Source of the DNA: Symsagittifera roscoffensis
Taxonomy: Eukaryota; Xenacoelomorpha; Acoela; Convolutidae
Direction of reading: 5' to 3'
Length of the DNA: 60,000 bases
Assembly: GCF_963678635.1 (NCBI RefSeq)
Contig: NC_087065.1
Coordinates: forward strand, 34,597,679 to 34,657,678
Shown here: positions 33,921 to 43,309 of the stretch, one piece after another
Layout: each line of letters opens with the position of its first letter
How positions within the stretch are numbered: position 1 is the first letter of the stretch
The notes under the pieces: generated by a model
Databases searched by the model: none
Seen by the model: only the letters and a program-made list of their open reading frames with translations
Told to the model about the DNA's origin: nothing
Translations under genes and position numbers: made by a program

Positions 33921-34114
33921 AGAGCGGCGCAGTGTTATGGCGAGGCAAGTTGCGCTTCGGAGACGACAAGACAGCGAGATGCAGAGACTAGTCGAGCTGG
34001 GTGCTACAAATCCGCCCCGTCCTACCCCTCTCAACTCCAACAGTCAACTCCAGCAACCATTGCTGATCTCAGATGACGAGGAGTCACCGAATGGCACTGT
34101 CAGCAGTAGCACAG
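33921..34114 (+). CDS. DM-domain (Dmrt) transcription factor, exon 2
   Basis: Acceptor TTTTAG (33919-33920). The split Leu codon joins to ERRSVMARQVALRRRQD, the DM recognition helix (compare ER--VMA-QVALRR in the family), so the DM domain is cut by a 157-bp intron just before this helix. The rest is polar, Pro/Asn/Ser rich. Donor GTAAAG at 34115, phase 1. Confidence 0.93.
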
Positions 34115-34570
34115 GTAAAGGAGCATCTCCGGTAACTTTGCTATTGTCTAGTTTAATTCTATCTGGTCGCGTGATCCTTATATTACATGTCAATCGATGC
34201 TACACTTTGGCGGCTCTTTTTCCTTCCCCCCCCCCCCCACTTGCAAATTTTACATGTAAATTTGTATGACGATTGTTATGAAAATTTACATGCAGACTAA
34301 TAAGGCCACGACAAACATATTTGGTCTTCATATTTAACCTCGTAAAGCCACTTGTTACACTAATATATTGTAGCTCGTGTGAGGTGGGGGGGGGGGTATG
34401 GTGGTGAGGAAAAAGAGCTACTTTGGCTGCTGAAGTTTTCAATGGGTGTCAAGAAATGAGGAAACACTCTTTTTTCTTTAAAAAGATATTACAGCGTAGT
34501 TATTTGCGCACTTCGAGCGGACATGAAGCCGATCGGTAAATTTGAAGAAAATACTTTTTTGTTATTTTAG

Positions 34571-35013
34571 GCAGCAGCAGAATCATGAGTTCATTGCCAC
34601 CACCTCTGATTCCAGCACATAGTCTGCCCTTAATTCAACCATTTCCATTCGTACCACAAGTACCCAACTTCAACTCCCCTCAATTCAAATTAGACAATCT
34701 CCTGAGACCCCAACTTGCAATTTCGAACCCTGCAGTGCCACGACTTCCCTTCGTGGCATCACAATCTGACATGTCACCAACCACAGGAGGCGCAAATTTA
34801 TTCCTTCAGTCACGAATCAGACCAATTCAGAATCATGCTGCAGCCTACTCGAATTTAGTGCAATTTTACGCGTCTTTGTACGCTAATTGTTTGAATAACT
34901 CGCCGAGTCAGACAAGGTCGGAAGAGTTGAACGCACTTAATCAGAATGTGGAAAAAGATGAAGACCAAAGCGAAGCTAGCGAATATGAATTGAGATACAC
35001 TCAAGCCAAATAA
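34571..35013 (+). CDS. DM-domain (Dmrt) transcription factor, exon 3
   Basis: Acceptor TTATTTTAG (34569-34570); completes a Gly codon and encodes a Pro/Ser/Asn/Gln-rich C-terminus without a recognisable DMA domain, ending in an acidic stretch and TAA 35011-35013. The three exons total 849 nt, 282 aa. An AATAAA overlaps the stop codon (35009-35014); a second A/T-rich signal region follows. The intron before it (34115-34570) holds C- and G-runs (34229-34240, 34387-34396). Confidence 0.9.
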
Positions 35014-35339
35014 AATCTAATTAAATATTTTAATTTATGGCGAAGCATATCGGCATATCTTTCCAATTTTATCTAAATTAAGCTTGGATTCGATGCAAAA
35101 AAAAGTTCTACCAACATTTCATATAATTTTTTAAATAATTTTTTGAACTTCTAGACCCCTTTGACGTGGTCTTAAGTGTATTTGTTAACATATAGTTGGA
35201 AACTAAATGTTCCGATCATTGAAAATGGGGAGAAACTTGTATTCGGCTATGTTTTAGTTTTTTTCTTTTCGTTTTCCACGCAAAATCTGGTACTACGAAT
35301 AGGGTACTCATCAGGTACTCATAGGACTGGGTTTAGTGG

Positions 35340-35560
35340 TATATCGGGTTAAAGCCCTTTCAGTTGTGATTCAAACGACTGCCGAGAAAAACGGGTTTGA
35401 AATTTTTGAGTTTTGGTCTTAGGTCGAGCGAAGAAAGCCAGCGAGCAGGCTTATTCATGCTTAAATTAGGCCGTTTACCAAGGCTTAATCAAGCCTAATT
35501 AAAATTTTACTCTAGTAAAATTAATCTTTGGAGATTTGTAATGCCTTTTTGGTAATCAAA
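35340..35560 (-). repeat. Inverted copy of the AAGGGCTTCAAT repeat
   Basis: Reverse complement of material at 38690-38830 and 39445-39560: AAGCCCTTTCAGTTGTGATT, GCCGAGAAAAAC, TCGAGCGAAGAAAGCCAGCGAG. With 38690-38830 it could form the ends of a 3.5-kb foldback or TIR element enclosing 35560-38690. Confidence 0.55.
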
Positions 35561-35659
35561 AACTTCAAATACACAAAAAACATCTGCAAAAAAAAATGAA
35601 AGAAAGTTTTTTTTATTCTTTTGTTTTTTTACTCATTTTTCAATATTTTGTGCTACTTG

Positions 35660-37560
35660 CCCGAAAACCGGCTAGCCTTGTTTTATATCTTGTACTTTTA
35701 TCATTCAACTGAGAGTTTCTCTACGCGTCTCAGGGGACAATAAAAACAATACTTAAGGGGCGCTAAATACGCAATTTTTTGTGCAAAATCTTCCAAAATG
35801 TTTTCAACTTAAAAAAAAACGTTTACAAAAAGCACATTTTTGAAATGACACAAACAGCAAATTAGTTTCGTGCTTTTTAAAAAAACTGACTCATCTGTTT
35901 TTAATTTTTTTTTGAAAAATCGCTTTACGAGCAGCAAGAAAAATTTTTTAGCCACCACCTTAGAATTTTTTGGGGGGATTGAGAAATCGTTGCTCTTTTC
36001 CGCAATTGAAGCGTAGTTTTCCATACACTAATCAAATTAGGCCCTACTTTTTGCATCTAAGAGCCTAAAAAATGGATCTGCCATTATTTGTGCCTCTAAA
36101 AAGGAAATGATCAAATGAGCATCAAAAGTAGGGAAAATAGATATTTATTTTTACCTCTTAGCTTTGTGATAAGTCGTTCACTTAGAAAGCGTAAAATCGT
36201 GTATTGGTGTACCTGGTGTCGCAAAGAACGTGTGAGATGACTAGGTATCACTTGATCTCTAGCTTCAGGCCAATTTGGACACAAACTGACCAATTTCGGT
36301 TGCAATATTGGTACCAAGTGAAATTTCTGGACGCAATAGAAGAACATTGAGTCGAAAAAAAAATTTCAGTCTCAAATTTAGGGTGATTAGACATTTGGAT
36401 TATCCTAAGAAAGCAAAAGTAGCATTCAAATGGTTATCTGCGAATCACAGAAACCATGACAACTTATTTTTTATAACAAAATTCATGTATAAGTGTTTTG
36501 ACTCGAAACGTAGAATGGATACAGTTGCAAGTAAAATTGTAACATATATAGTCAGTAACCAATTGGTTTAACTGAGAACTTATTTTCTTTTTCTCATCTG
36601 CAGCTAAATATAGTTCGTTAAATTAGTGATACATACGTGCTCAGAATCATATTAAATTGAGGAGAAAAGATATTGGACAAAATATTTGTGCCCAATATCC
36701 TTGGAGTCTCTAGTGTTGCACACACGGTCCGCGCTCTGTTTTCTCTGCTAGCAAAACTAGGAGTTTTGGGAGTACAGAACCCAATTAAAATTTCCAACTT
36801 AGTTTTTTCCACTTCGGGAAAAATGACATCTTGTCTGATTATTTCCATTTTAAGCCAGGAAGGCTTAAATCAACACGAGATCAGCAAGGAGAAACCATGA
36901 AGAGCAACAGAATGAAATGGATAGAAACAGACTGGGAGAAGTGCTGATAGTTTTACCAGTGTGGTGAAGTAAAAGTCAGAGGTGCTTTGAAAATGAGGTT
37001 AAAAAAACACTATATGTAGCATACTCTAAATGTGACTTGTCAATAAGAGTTTGTCATGCAACACTCTCTCTGGCAAAGATTGCAAAGAAAGTGGGTGGGT
37101 GACATTGCACCATAACGAAATTCGGGATGCAATAGGAGATCTGGCTTCGAGGCTTTGAAAAGGCGTGAAGCGGGAAACAATTATCAAAAACGCAGATAGT
37201 GAAAATGGTCCCCCAGCGCTGCTTGCGGATCTTATGGCTCCTGGTGAATTTCGGGATGCAATAGGAGATCTGGCTTGGAGGCTTTGAAAAAACGTGAAAC
37301 GGGAAGCCATTATCCAAAAGCAGATAGTGAAAGTAGTGCCCCAGTGCTACTTGCGGATCTTATGGCTCGTGGTGTTTGAGACAAGCAGTCAGCGGCTTTG
37401 TTCGATATTCGCGTCCCAGAGACAGACGCTCTCTCTTAACTGAATCGTAGTCGGACTAAATACGAACTAAATAGCGGTCACTGGGACTGGAAGATTGTAG
37501 CACCATCGGCATGACAGTTTAGTAGCTGGAGCAAAATCGATATTGGAGGAAGGTTAATCG
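35660..37560 (+). repeat. Dispersed repeat, copy 2, with RT C-terminal relic
   Basis: 35660-36920 matches 21850-23052. The plus strand at 36673-36900 encodes RALFSLLAKLGVLGVQNPIKIS, and downstream (37110-37370) it reads HNEIRDAIGDLASRL and PALLADLMAPGEFRDAIGDLA. Both are signatures of the long C-terminal extension after RT in a widespread invertebrate retroelement protein family (recognised by pattern). Stops and frameshifts are frequent. This copy extends further 3' than copy 1. Confidence 0.6.
37121..37378 (+). repeat. 129-bp tandem duplication
   Basis: Two adjacent units starting TTCGGGATGCAATAGG at 37121 and 37250, ending near CTTATGGCTC-TGGTG. They duplicate the IRDAIGDLA coding relic. 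Confidence 0.85.
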
Positions 37561-37599
37561 CCTTTGTTTAAGCTTGACTTTGCCGTTAAAATTTTCCAG

Positions 37600-38690
37600 A
37601 ACATACATAATTGTTGAAGTTAAACAAATGATACTTAGTTTCCACATAAATGAAAAAACTTTGAACGATAAGAATTGATTGAATTTTCATTATTTCACTA
37701 AAAAAAACTGAGGAGAGAAGCACAAAACTTTTTCTTTGTCCACAATCATCATACTTTTAACTCAAACTAGTGGCTTTTAAAAAAATTAAGCATATAAAAC
37801 GCTTTTCCGATGAAAATTTCAAGCTATCATACTGAAAAATTTCAAGTACAGAGAACTTTTAATAAGTTATCGCTAAATTATTTCCCAAAAAACCGCTGAT
37901 TTTGTCTTCAGGGATAAAGAAGTGTACAGCTCCTTGCGCAATTGAAGAGATAGCCATTTGTTTGACAAGGAACTTATCAAAACCTTGAATTTAAATTAAA
38001 TTGATGAAACTTTTATTAGGGTTTATGTTTGCTTCACCTTTTGGTTCAACCAAAAAATTAAAAGATAATATTTTTTTGATTTTTTTAAAATATGATTTGA
38101 AAAATTAAAATGTCATCAAAAAATAAAGCTATTATCTTAGGCTAAAACTCAAATTTTCAGGTTTTGCTCAGTCTGGTTCTTTGCAAACATTACACAAGAA
38201 GGATATATCAATTTTTGTTTAACGTGGAAAATAATTGCTCTTTCCGACTTTTGGAAGGAAGCAACTGAAGTTTTATTCGGTTTATTTGTTTCGTATTCAA
38301 ACCAACTTCTATGATTGAACAATTAGTTTTATACCACAAAGAAGATCTAAACCGTTTTTAACAAAAAAGGACAGTTTTGCTATGTTTTTGAATAAGTTAT
38401 TCGCGCTCTTAAGAACATCTATCTATTTTGATGAAAGAATAAATTCAAATTATTTAGCGTATAGAACTATCCCGAGTTTCAATATCAACCCATAAGATTT
38501 GCGGTCAAATTATTGGTCTTATCAGTTACCTTTGCTGGTCACTAATTATTGGTCTTATCTTGTTTTTTTTTGGCAGAGTATCAATTTTTTGAAGTTTTTG
38601 TTCCCATAATGGCGCTAAAAAACTCTAAAAACTGATTTTTACTGTTTAAAATTAAGTTTTCAGGGCTTAAGCTAAGAATAATAGGGCAGT
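37600..38690. other. AT-rich gene-free stretch
   Basis: No gene, repeat end or RNA could be recognised. Confidence 0.4.
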
Positions 38691-38885
38691 CTTAAGCCTA
38701 CTCGCTCGCTTTATTTGCTCAAAAGTGAAATAAAAACCAAAAATCAATAACCAGCTTTTCTCAATACTGAGAATTTTTTTTTTAACTTTTCAATGTCGTT
38801 CGAATTACGCCTGGAAGGGCTTCAATTTGTTTTACCACTCGACCCATTCCATTGATAATTGGTGGTATCTGTTTTTTTTTCATGG
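38690..38885 (+). repeat. Direct repeat unit (AAGGGCTTCAAT family)
   Basis: Similar to 39445-39625: CTTACTCGCTCGCTTTAT, TTTTCTC-A-ACTG-GAA, AATGTCG-TCGAAT, AAGGGCTTCAAT, and GATAATT-GTGGTA. Inverted relative to 35340-35560. Confidence 0.6.
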
Positions 38886-39139
38886 AAAAAAGAAGAAAAA
38901 AACAAGGATAGCTTGTTACTTTGCAAATAGCACTGAATGTTCTGACCATAGACTTAAAAAAGTTATATCCAAAAAGTTTTTTTTTCAAATTAGTGTAAAG
39001 TCGTTTTTTCGGCATTGTGACAAAAATTGGGGACAAAAACTAGAGATTAGGCATATTCGACAGTCATAGTGAAATTAACAAATTGAAATATAAGTTTCGA
39101 AGAAAAATGGATAAAAAAACGAAAAAAAAAATCAAAAAA

Positions 39140-39470
39140 AAATCTCAGTTCGAGCGAATAAAGCAAGTGAGTACGCTCATAATAACTTAGTTTAATGGCT
39201 TAAAAGCTTACATTGGCTCAAATTAAAACTTAACGTTAGTTTTTTCCAGTATTTTAGGCTTTTTATAATTAAAATTTTCAAAAAAACTACACATTAAATT
39301 GAATTTTTTTTTTCAGTTTTTTTTTTGTTTTTTTTTGAAACTTTTAATTACAAAAAGGCTAAAATACTGTAAAAAACTAACATTACATTTTAATTTGAGC
39401 CAATGTAATCTTTCAGGCCGTTAAAGCTAGCTATTATAAGCTTACTCGCTTGCTTTATTCGCTTGAACTG
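39140..39470. repeat. Foldback element (long inverted repeat)
   Basis: Left arm about 39144-39290 and right arm about 39325-39467 are near-complementary: CTCAGTTCGAGCGAATAAAG against CTTTATTCGCTTGAACTGAG, TTACATTGGCTCAAATT against its complement, and GTTAGTTTTTTCCAGTATTT against its complement. Arms of roughly 140 bp around a short T-rich spacer; non-coding. Confidence 0.8.
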
Positions 39471-40088
39471 AGACAAAAACTTCAATAGGTTTTTCTCGAC
39501 ACTGGAAAAGTTTTTTTAATAATTTTTAAATGTCGCTGAAATCACAACTGTAAGGGCTTCAATAAGATAGATCACTGAATTCTCTCTGATGATTATTTGT
39601 GGTAGCTGATTTTGCGTGGCAAACAAAAAAAATTTAAACAATCGAATACAAAGCTCCTACCCATTTTTCAAATGGTCGGAACAAAAAAAAAACATACCCG
39701 AATACAAAACTTCTCTACATTTTTAAAATCGTCGGAACAATCAGTAGTTTTTTTTAAATAAATTTATAGAACAGCTGGTAGCTTCAGGGTTTTTTTCTGT
39801 TGCGAGCCGCACAGTTTTAATATTATATATAAACACGACGAGAAGTTCACGCACATAAACTGCCAACCTAAATTATTATTTTTTGGAAAGTATTTTTTGT
39901 TCGCTCCAATAGTTAACTTAATGACTTAATGACTTAATTGACACGCTCCAGCGACTTAATGCTGAATTAACTATTTTCTCCTCCTGATTCAATCTGGGTG
40001 TGTTATTTTAAATTCGGGATTGATTTCAGAAACAAAAGAAATTCTTTTATAGATCTAAAAAAACTTAATCAAGCATTTGTAGAGGAAT

Positions 40089-40498
40089 TGGAACCTGATC
40101 TAAACTACATTTTATGATTGGATAAATTAGATATTTTACCAATGTAAAGTATTTAATATTAACCAATCATGATCCATCTAACTAACAATCCACTTATTTG
40201 TAAGTGCTGAAATTACTTGTAATTTCAGCACCAGAGAGATTTGAATTTAACTTAGAAATTAGTTGAACTCTCCCGAGTACTTCAGCAGCCGCAAAAAACC
40301 AGTATACCCTAGATCTATTGAGCCTAGCAGAGACTAGTTAAACAACCTGAGACTAGATAGTATAAGAGTAAGATTAGGATCGGTATTAGACTAAGAAGTT
40401 GCACGAATCTATCCGGCCGAAAATAAGATAGCGTGACGAGCAGACGGTGTACCCTATCCGAAATTACTCTATGAGTTATACCCATCGGTCCTAACTCA
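40089..40498 (+). repeat. 5' LTR of the giant element
   Basis: 410 bp. Contains a perfect 13-bp inverted repeat with 2-nt loop at 40204-40231. At 40293-40298 it reads AAAAAA where the 3' LTR has AATAAA. Only one other difference from the 3' LTR was noticed (AGATAG versus AGACAG). Confidence 0.96.
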
Positions 40499-40819
40499 TC
40501 TGGTGCGACCATAAGTCTCGAACAAGACCTTAATAGCTTAGAATTAACCAATAATAGATTAGAATTTAGACAAAACATTTACAAAATGTTATACGACAAT
40601 AATTTAATCGAAATGTCTCTACGACTCAATAGATCAGAGCCAATATTCCGAACGATAACAGAACTACCCGGAATTGGAAGAAGACCTCGAACCAGAGACG
40701 ACATACGACAAAGCAGAAACTTACCATATAGTTATATGATAGTTCGGCAAAAGCCAGAACAAACTTTTGTATTTAGAATACTAATAGCAATGAATTTAGA
40801 TTTTCATTTGCAAACATAA
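40477..40819 (+). CDS. Leader ORF of unknown function, starting in or just after the LTR
   Basis: A frame open from the last bases of the 5' LTR to TAA 40817-40819. The first ATG is at 40586 (77 aa, MLYDNNLIEM), but coding-like sequence extends upstream to the LTR without ATG, which suggests either a non-AUG start or a spliced leader exon. The product is rich in Arg, Ile and Asn; no domain is recognised. It overlaps the PBS region. Confidence 0.4.
40501..40518 (+). promoter_or_regulatory. Primer-binding site of the giant element
   Basis: TGGTGCGACCATAAGTCT begins two bases after the 5' LTR with the TGG that pairs with a tRNA CCA end. The primer would be a tRNA ending in GGTCGCACCA; its identity was not determined. 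Confidence 0.7.
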
Positions 40820-41746
40820 AATTTTGAAGTCAATCTTCAAAATCATTTCAGGCGCTAAACAAAATTATTAATATACAATAACGATTGATAAAAAGATCTC
40901 AGATCGTTTTCCTAAATTCTGCAGTAATATACAAAACATGTTTGAAAAATATTTATTGAAAAATCAAAATAAAAATTAGTAGCATGACAATAAACGGTTA
41001 GTAATTATAAATCATCCTGTTGTTCCAGCTTCATCGCCTAAACATAACAGCATTCATAAGCTCACTAATATCATAAAAATACTAAATCTATTCTTTACAC
41101 AAATTTAAAACATTTTAAACTTAAATCCACTTAATTTTAAAATCAGATCATCAAGGCTTATCCTTGGATCTTAAATCATTTTCTATTTAATTAAATTTAA
41201 AACTTGATCATCAAGGCCTATCCTTGGATCAAAAAGAACAACTTTGTTCTCCCCCACCCACTTAACTAGTGTCTAACGACCTCAAACGTCGATTCACTAT
41301 CCAACCCTTTCTAAAAACCCAGGACTAATAGAAATTTTTGAACAAAACTAATCATTCAAATTAGGATAAACAGTGAAGAACTTCGGTTATTCATCCTTCA
41401 CTTGATCCCCCCTCTTACCAGACCCAGGATAAATCTTAAACTTAGTAAGTTTAAAATAGTATCTAACGAACTACTCGCGTTCTAATTATACCTGAACCTT
41501 GTGGATCGATTTACTATTCTCCAACCCTGAACACAATCACTACCCTTAAGTAAGATTAAGTAAGTTAACCCCTTAGCTTATACTATCCACGAGAAAGTAT
41601 AAAATCATTCTTCGGAATCGATATACTTTTCTCCCCAACCCTGAACAAATAGACCCAGGTTAGGCTAACAAAAAAATCGTAAGGACTAACAGTTTAAGCA
41701 AATAGAAATCATTTAACAACCTTTTGCATCCGTCATCCTAAACCTT
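40820..41746 (+). other. Untranslated leader with degenerate repeats
   Basis: No ORF. Besides the stem-loops it carries repeated CCAACCCTGAACA-like blocks (about 41303, 41522, 41637) linked to ACCCAGG or TACCCTTAAG, suggesting diverged tandem duplication. Confidence 0.5.
41146..41230 (+). repeat. Tandem stem-loop motifs in the leader
   Basis: Two near-identical 25-nt units (41146-41170 and 41206-41230), each GATC-AT-CAAGG-loop-CCTTG-GATC, able to fold as a short hairpin. Position between LTR and the first large ORF fits an RNA packaging or translation signal, but function is inference. Confidence 0.6.
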
Positions 41747-42213
41747 ATGTCATTTAAAAACCTAGGAAATAAACAAACAATCGTTTTACACAATTGTGAA
41801 ATAGATAATAAAAAATACGACCTTGTAATCACACCTCATACACAAACAGTTGGATACATTAGAACAAAACGACAAACATTAAAGAGAAAAATAATAACTA
41901 AACAAAGACAAATAACACGAAAAAGATTTTCAAAAATCGAAACGCATTTTCAGAATCAGAAACCAACAGTTTAGACGAACTTTATAAACTAAAAGAATCA
42001 ATAGATAAAAATTGCCCAATTCACGATCAATTATATTTCTCTGACTCAGAAACAACTTCAAATTCATCAAAAAGAGGAAAAAGAAGAATAAAAAAGCAGT
42101 ATAAACACAAACCAGTACATTTATACAATTGGAATCAACCAATTAGACACATTGATAATTACATATTAACAGTCATCGAACGAAAAAATGAGCTCAACGC
42201 ACACCCCAGGTGA
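41747..42213 (+). CDS. Small basic ORF with a frame change, unknown function
   Basis: ATG 41747 opens a 75-aa frame with a strongly basic second half (KRQTLKRKII, KQRQITRKR). Before it stops (41972-41974), the frame one base earlier opens at 41902 without any ATG and runs to TGA 42211-42213, with an acidic DSETTS stretch and a basic KRGKRRIKK cluster. The two parts look like one protein of about 150 residues linked by a frame change within 41902-41971: a recent indel, an assembly error or programmed -1 shifting. Its 3' end overlaps the next ORF's ATG by 26 nt. Confidence 0.45.
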
Positions 42214-43222
42214 AGAAAGTCCAGATGATGATGATATTTTCCCCTTTATCGTAGATGCAACCACTGATAGAGGACAGCATATATTCTGCAAAAATTTACT
42301 CTTAAATTTGTTTGAACCCGGAATCAGTCCATGTAAAACACAGTTCCCAGATGTAAAAATCAAAAGACAAATTATCGATCACTATCTAAAAGATATATGT
42401 AACCTAACACAACAATACGGAATCTACTCCATAGAATTCAGCTCACCAAACCAGAATCACAGTAAATATATAATTCAAACAGACGACCTTGATTTAGAAT
42501 TCTCAAAACTATTCTCAGAATATATAAAAAGCATCCAATATCATAACTCACAAAGAGCAAACTCCATATTCACCAATGAAGTTTTTGCGATAATATATAG
42601 TTATATCTCGATATTAGAAAACGAAATCCAGATACCAAATGTCTCACCGACAGAAACATCTAAACATATAAGAGTACGACATGAAATCACACTACTCTCT
42701 AGTTTTCTAAATATAATTAAAGAAAATTTCACGAAAGATGAAGTTTCACAACATACAAAACACGACTTACAAAAAATTTTGGCATGGTTCATAATAGATT
42801 ATTTCACACATAATATTGATTTAATTTCACAAGCAAGAAAAAATTTTAGACCCCAAAACTCAAACGATGATACTGCCATCACAGAACAATCAGACTATGT
42901 TTGGGACCCCGAATGGTCTCATCCCGCATCCATAAACTTCCCACAATCAATCTCAAGTCAAGCAATAAGTACGATATCTTATGTAAGAGATTATGTACGA
43001 GTAATACCATTAACCATTGATGCAACACCATTAAACTATAATACATTTTTACCCGATATGCAAAATAATAGTTTAAACTCTACAGTCATACACAATGAAA
43101 ACCTCAATGGAACTAGGAATCTTACTCAACAAGATATCCAGACACCATCACACTTCATAAATGAAGAAATCGTACACACAACAACTACACAACAAAGTAT
43201 TTCACCAATACGTCCAAACTAA
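42188..43222 (+). CDS. 344-aa ORF upstream of gag, unknown function
   Basis: ATG 42188 to TAA 43220-43222. Acidic N-terminus (EESPDDDDIFPF), a central mostly helical region (about 60-215) with several hydrophobic/aromatic patches, and a polar Thr/Gln/Asn-rich C-terminus. No signal peptide, membrane segment, zinc site or enzyme motif is seen. Intact in this young copy and with the same A-rich codon use as gag-pol, so probably expressed. A separate large ORF in front of gag is not part of the usual Ty3/gypsy plan. Gag begins 87 nt downstream. Confidence 0.75.
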   Translation: MSSTHTPGEESPDDDDIFPFIVDATTDRGQHIFCKNLLLNLFEPGISPCKTQFPDVKIKRQIIDHYLKDICNLTQQYGIYSIEFSSPNQNHSKYIIQTDDLDLEFSKLFSEYIKSIQYHNSQRANSIFTNEVFAIIYSYISILENEIQIPNVSPTETSKHIRVRHEITLLSSFLNIIKENFTKDEVSQHTKHDLQKILAWFIIDYFTHNIDLISQARKNFRPQNSNDDTAITEQSDYVWDPEWSHPASINFPQSISSQAISTISYVRDYVRVIPLTIDATPLNYNTFLPDMQNNSLNSTVIHNENLNGTRNLTQQDIQTPSHFINEEIVHTTTTQQSISPIRPN

Positions 43223-43309
43223 ACAACACCAAGAAATACAAATCCTTCACAAACACAGGTAACATTACAATCAACCGTTAAACCTTCGGTTGCCCCAAAA
43301 TATTCACAC

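Noticed and set aside
41146-41230. CRISPR-like array
   Set aside because: Only two units, in a retroelement leader of an animal genome; stem-loop duplication explains it.
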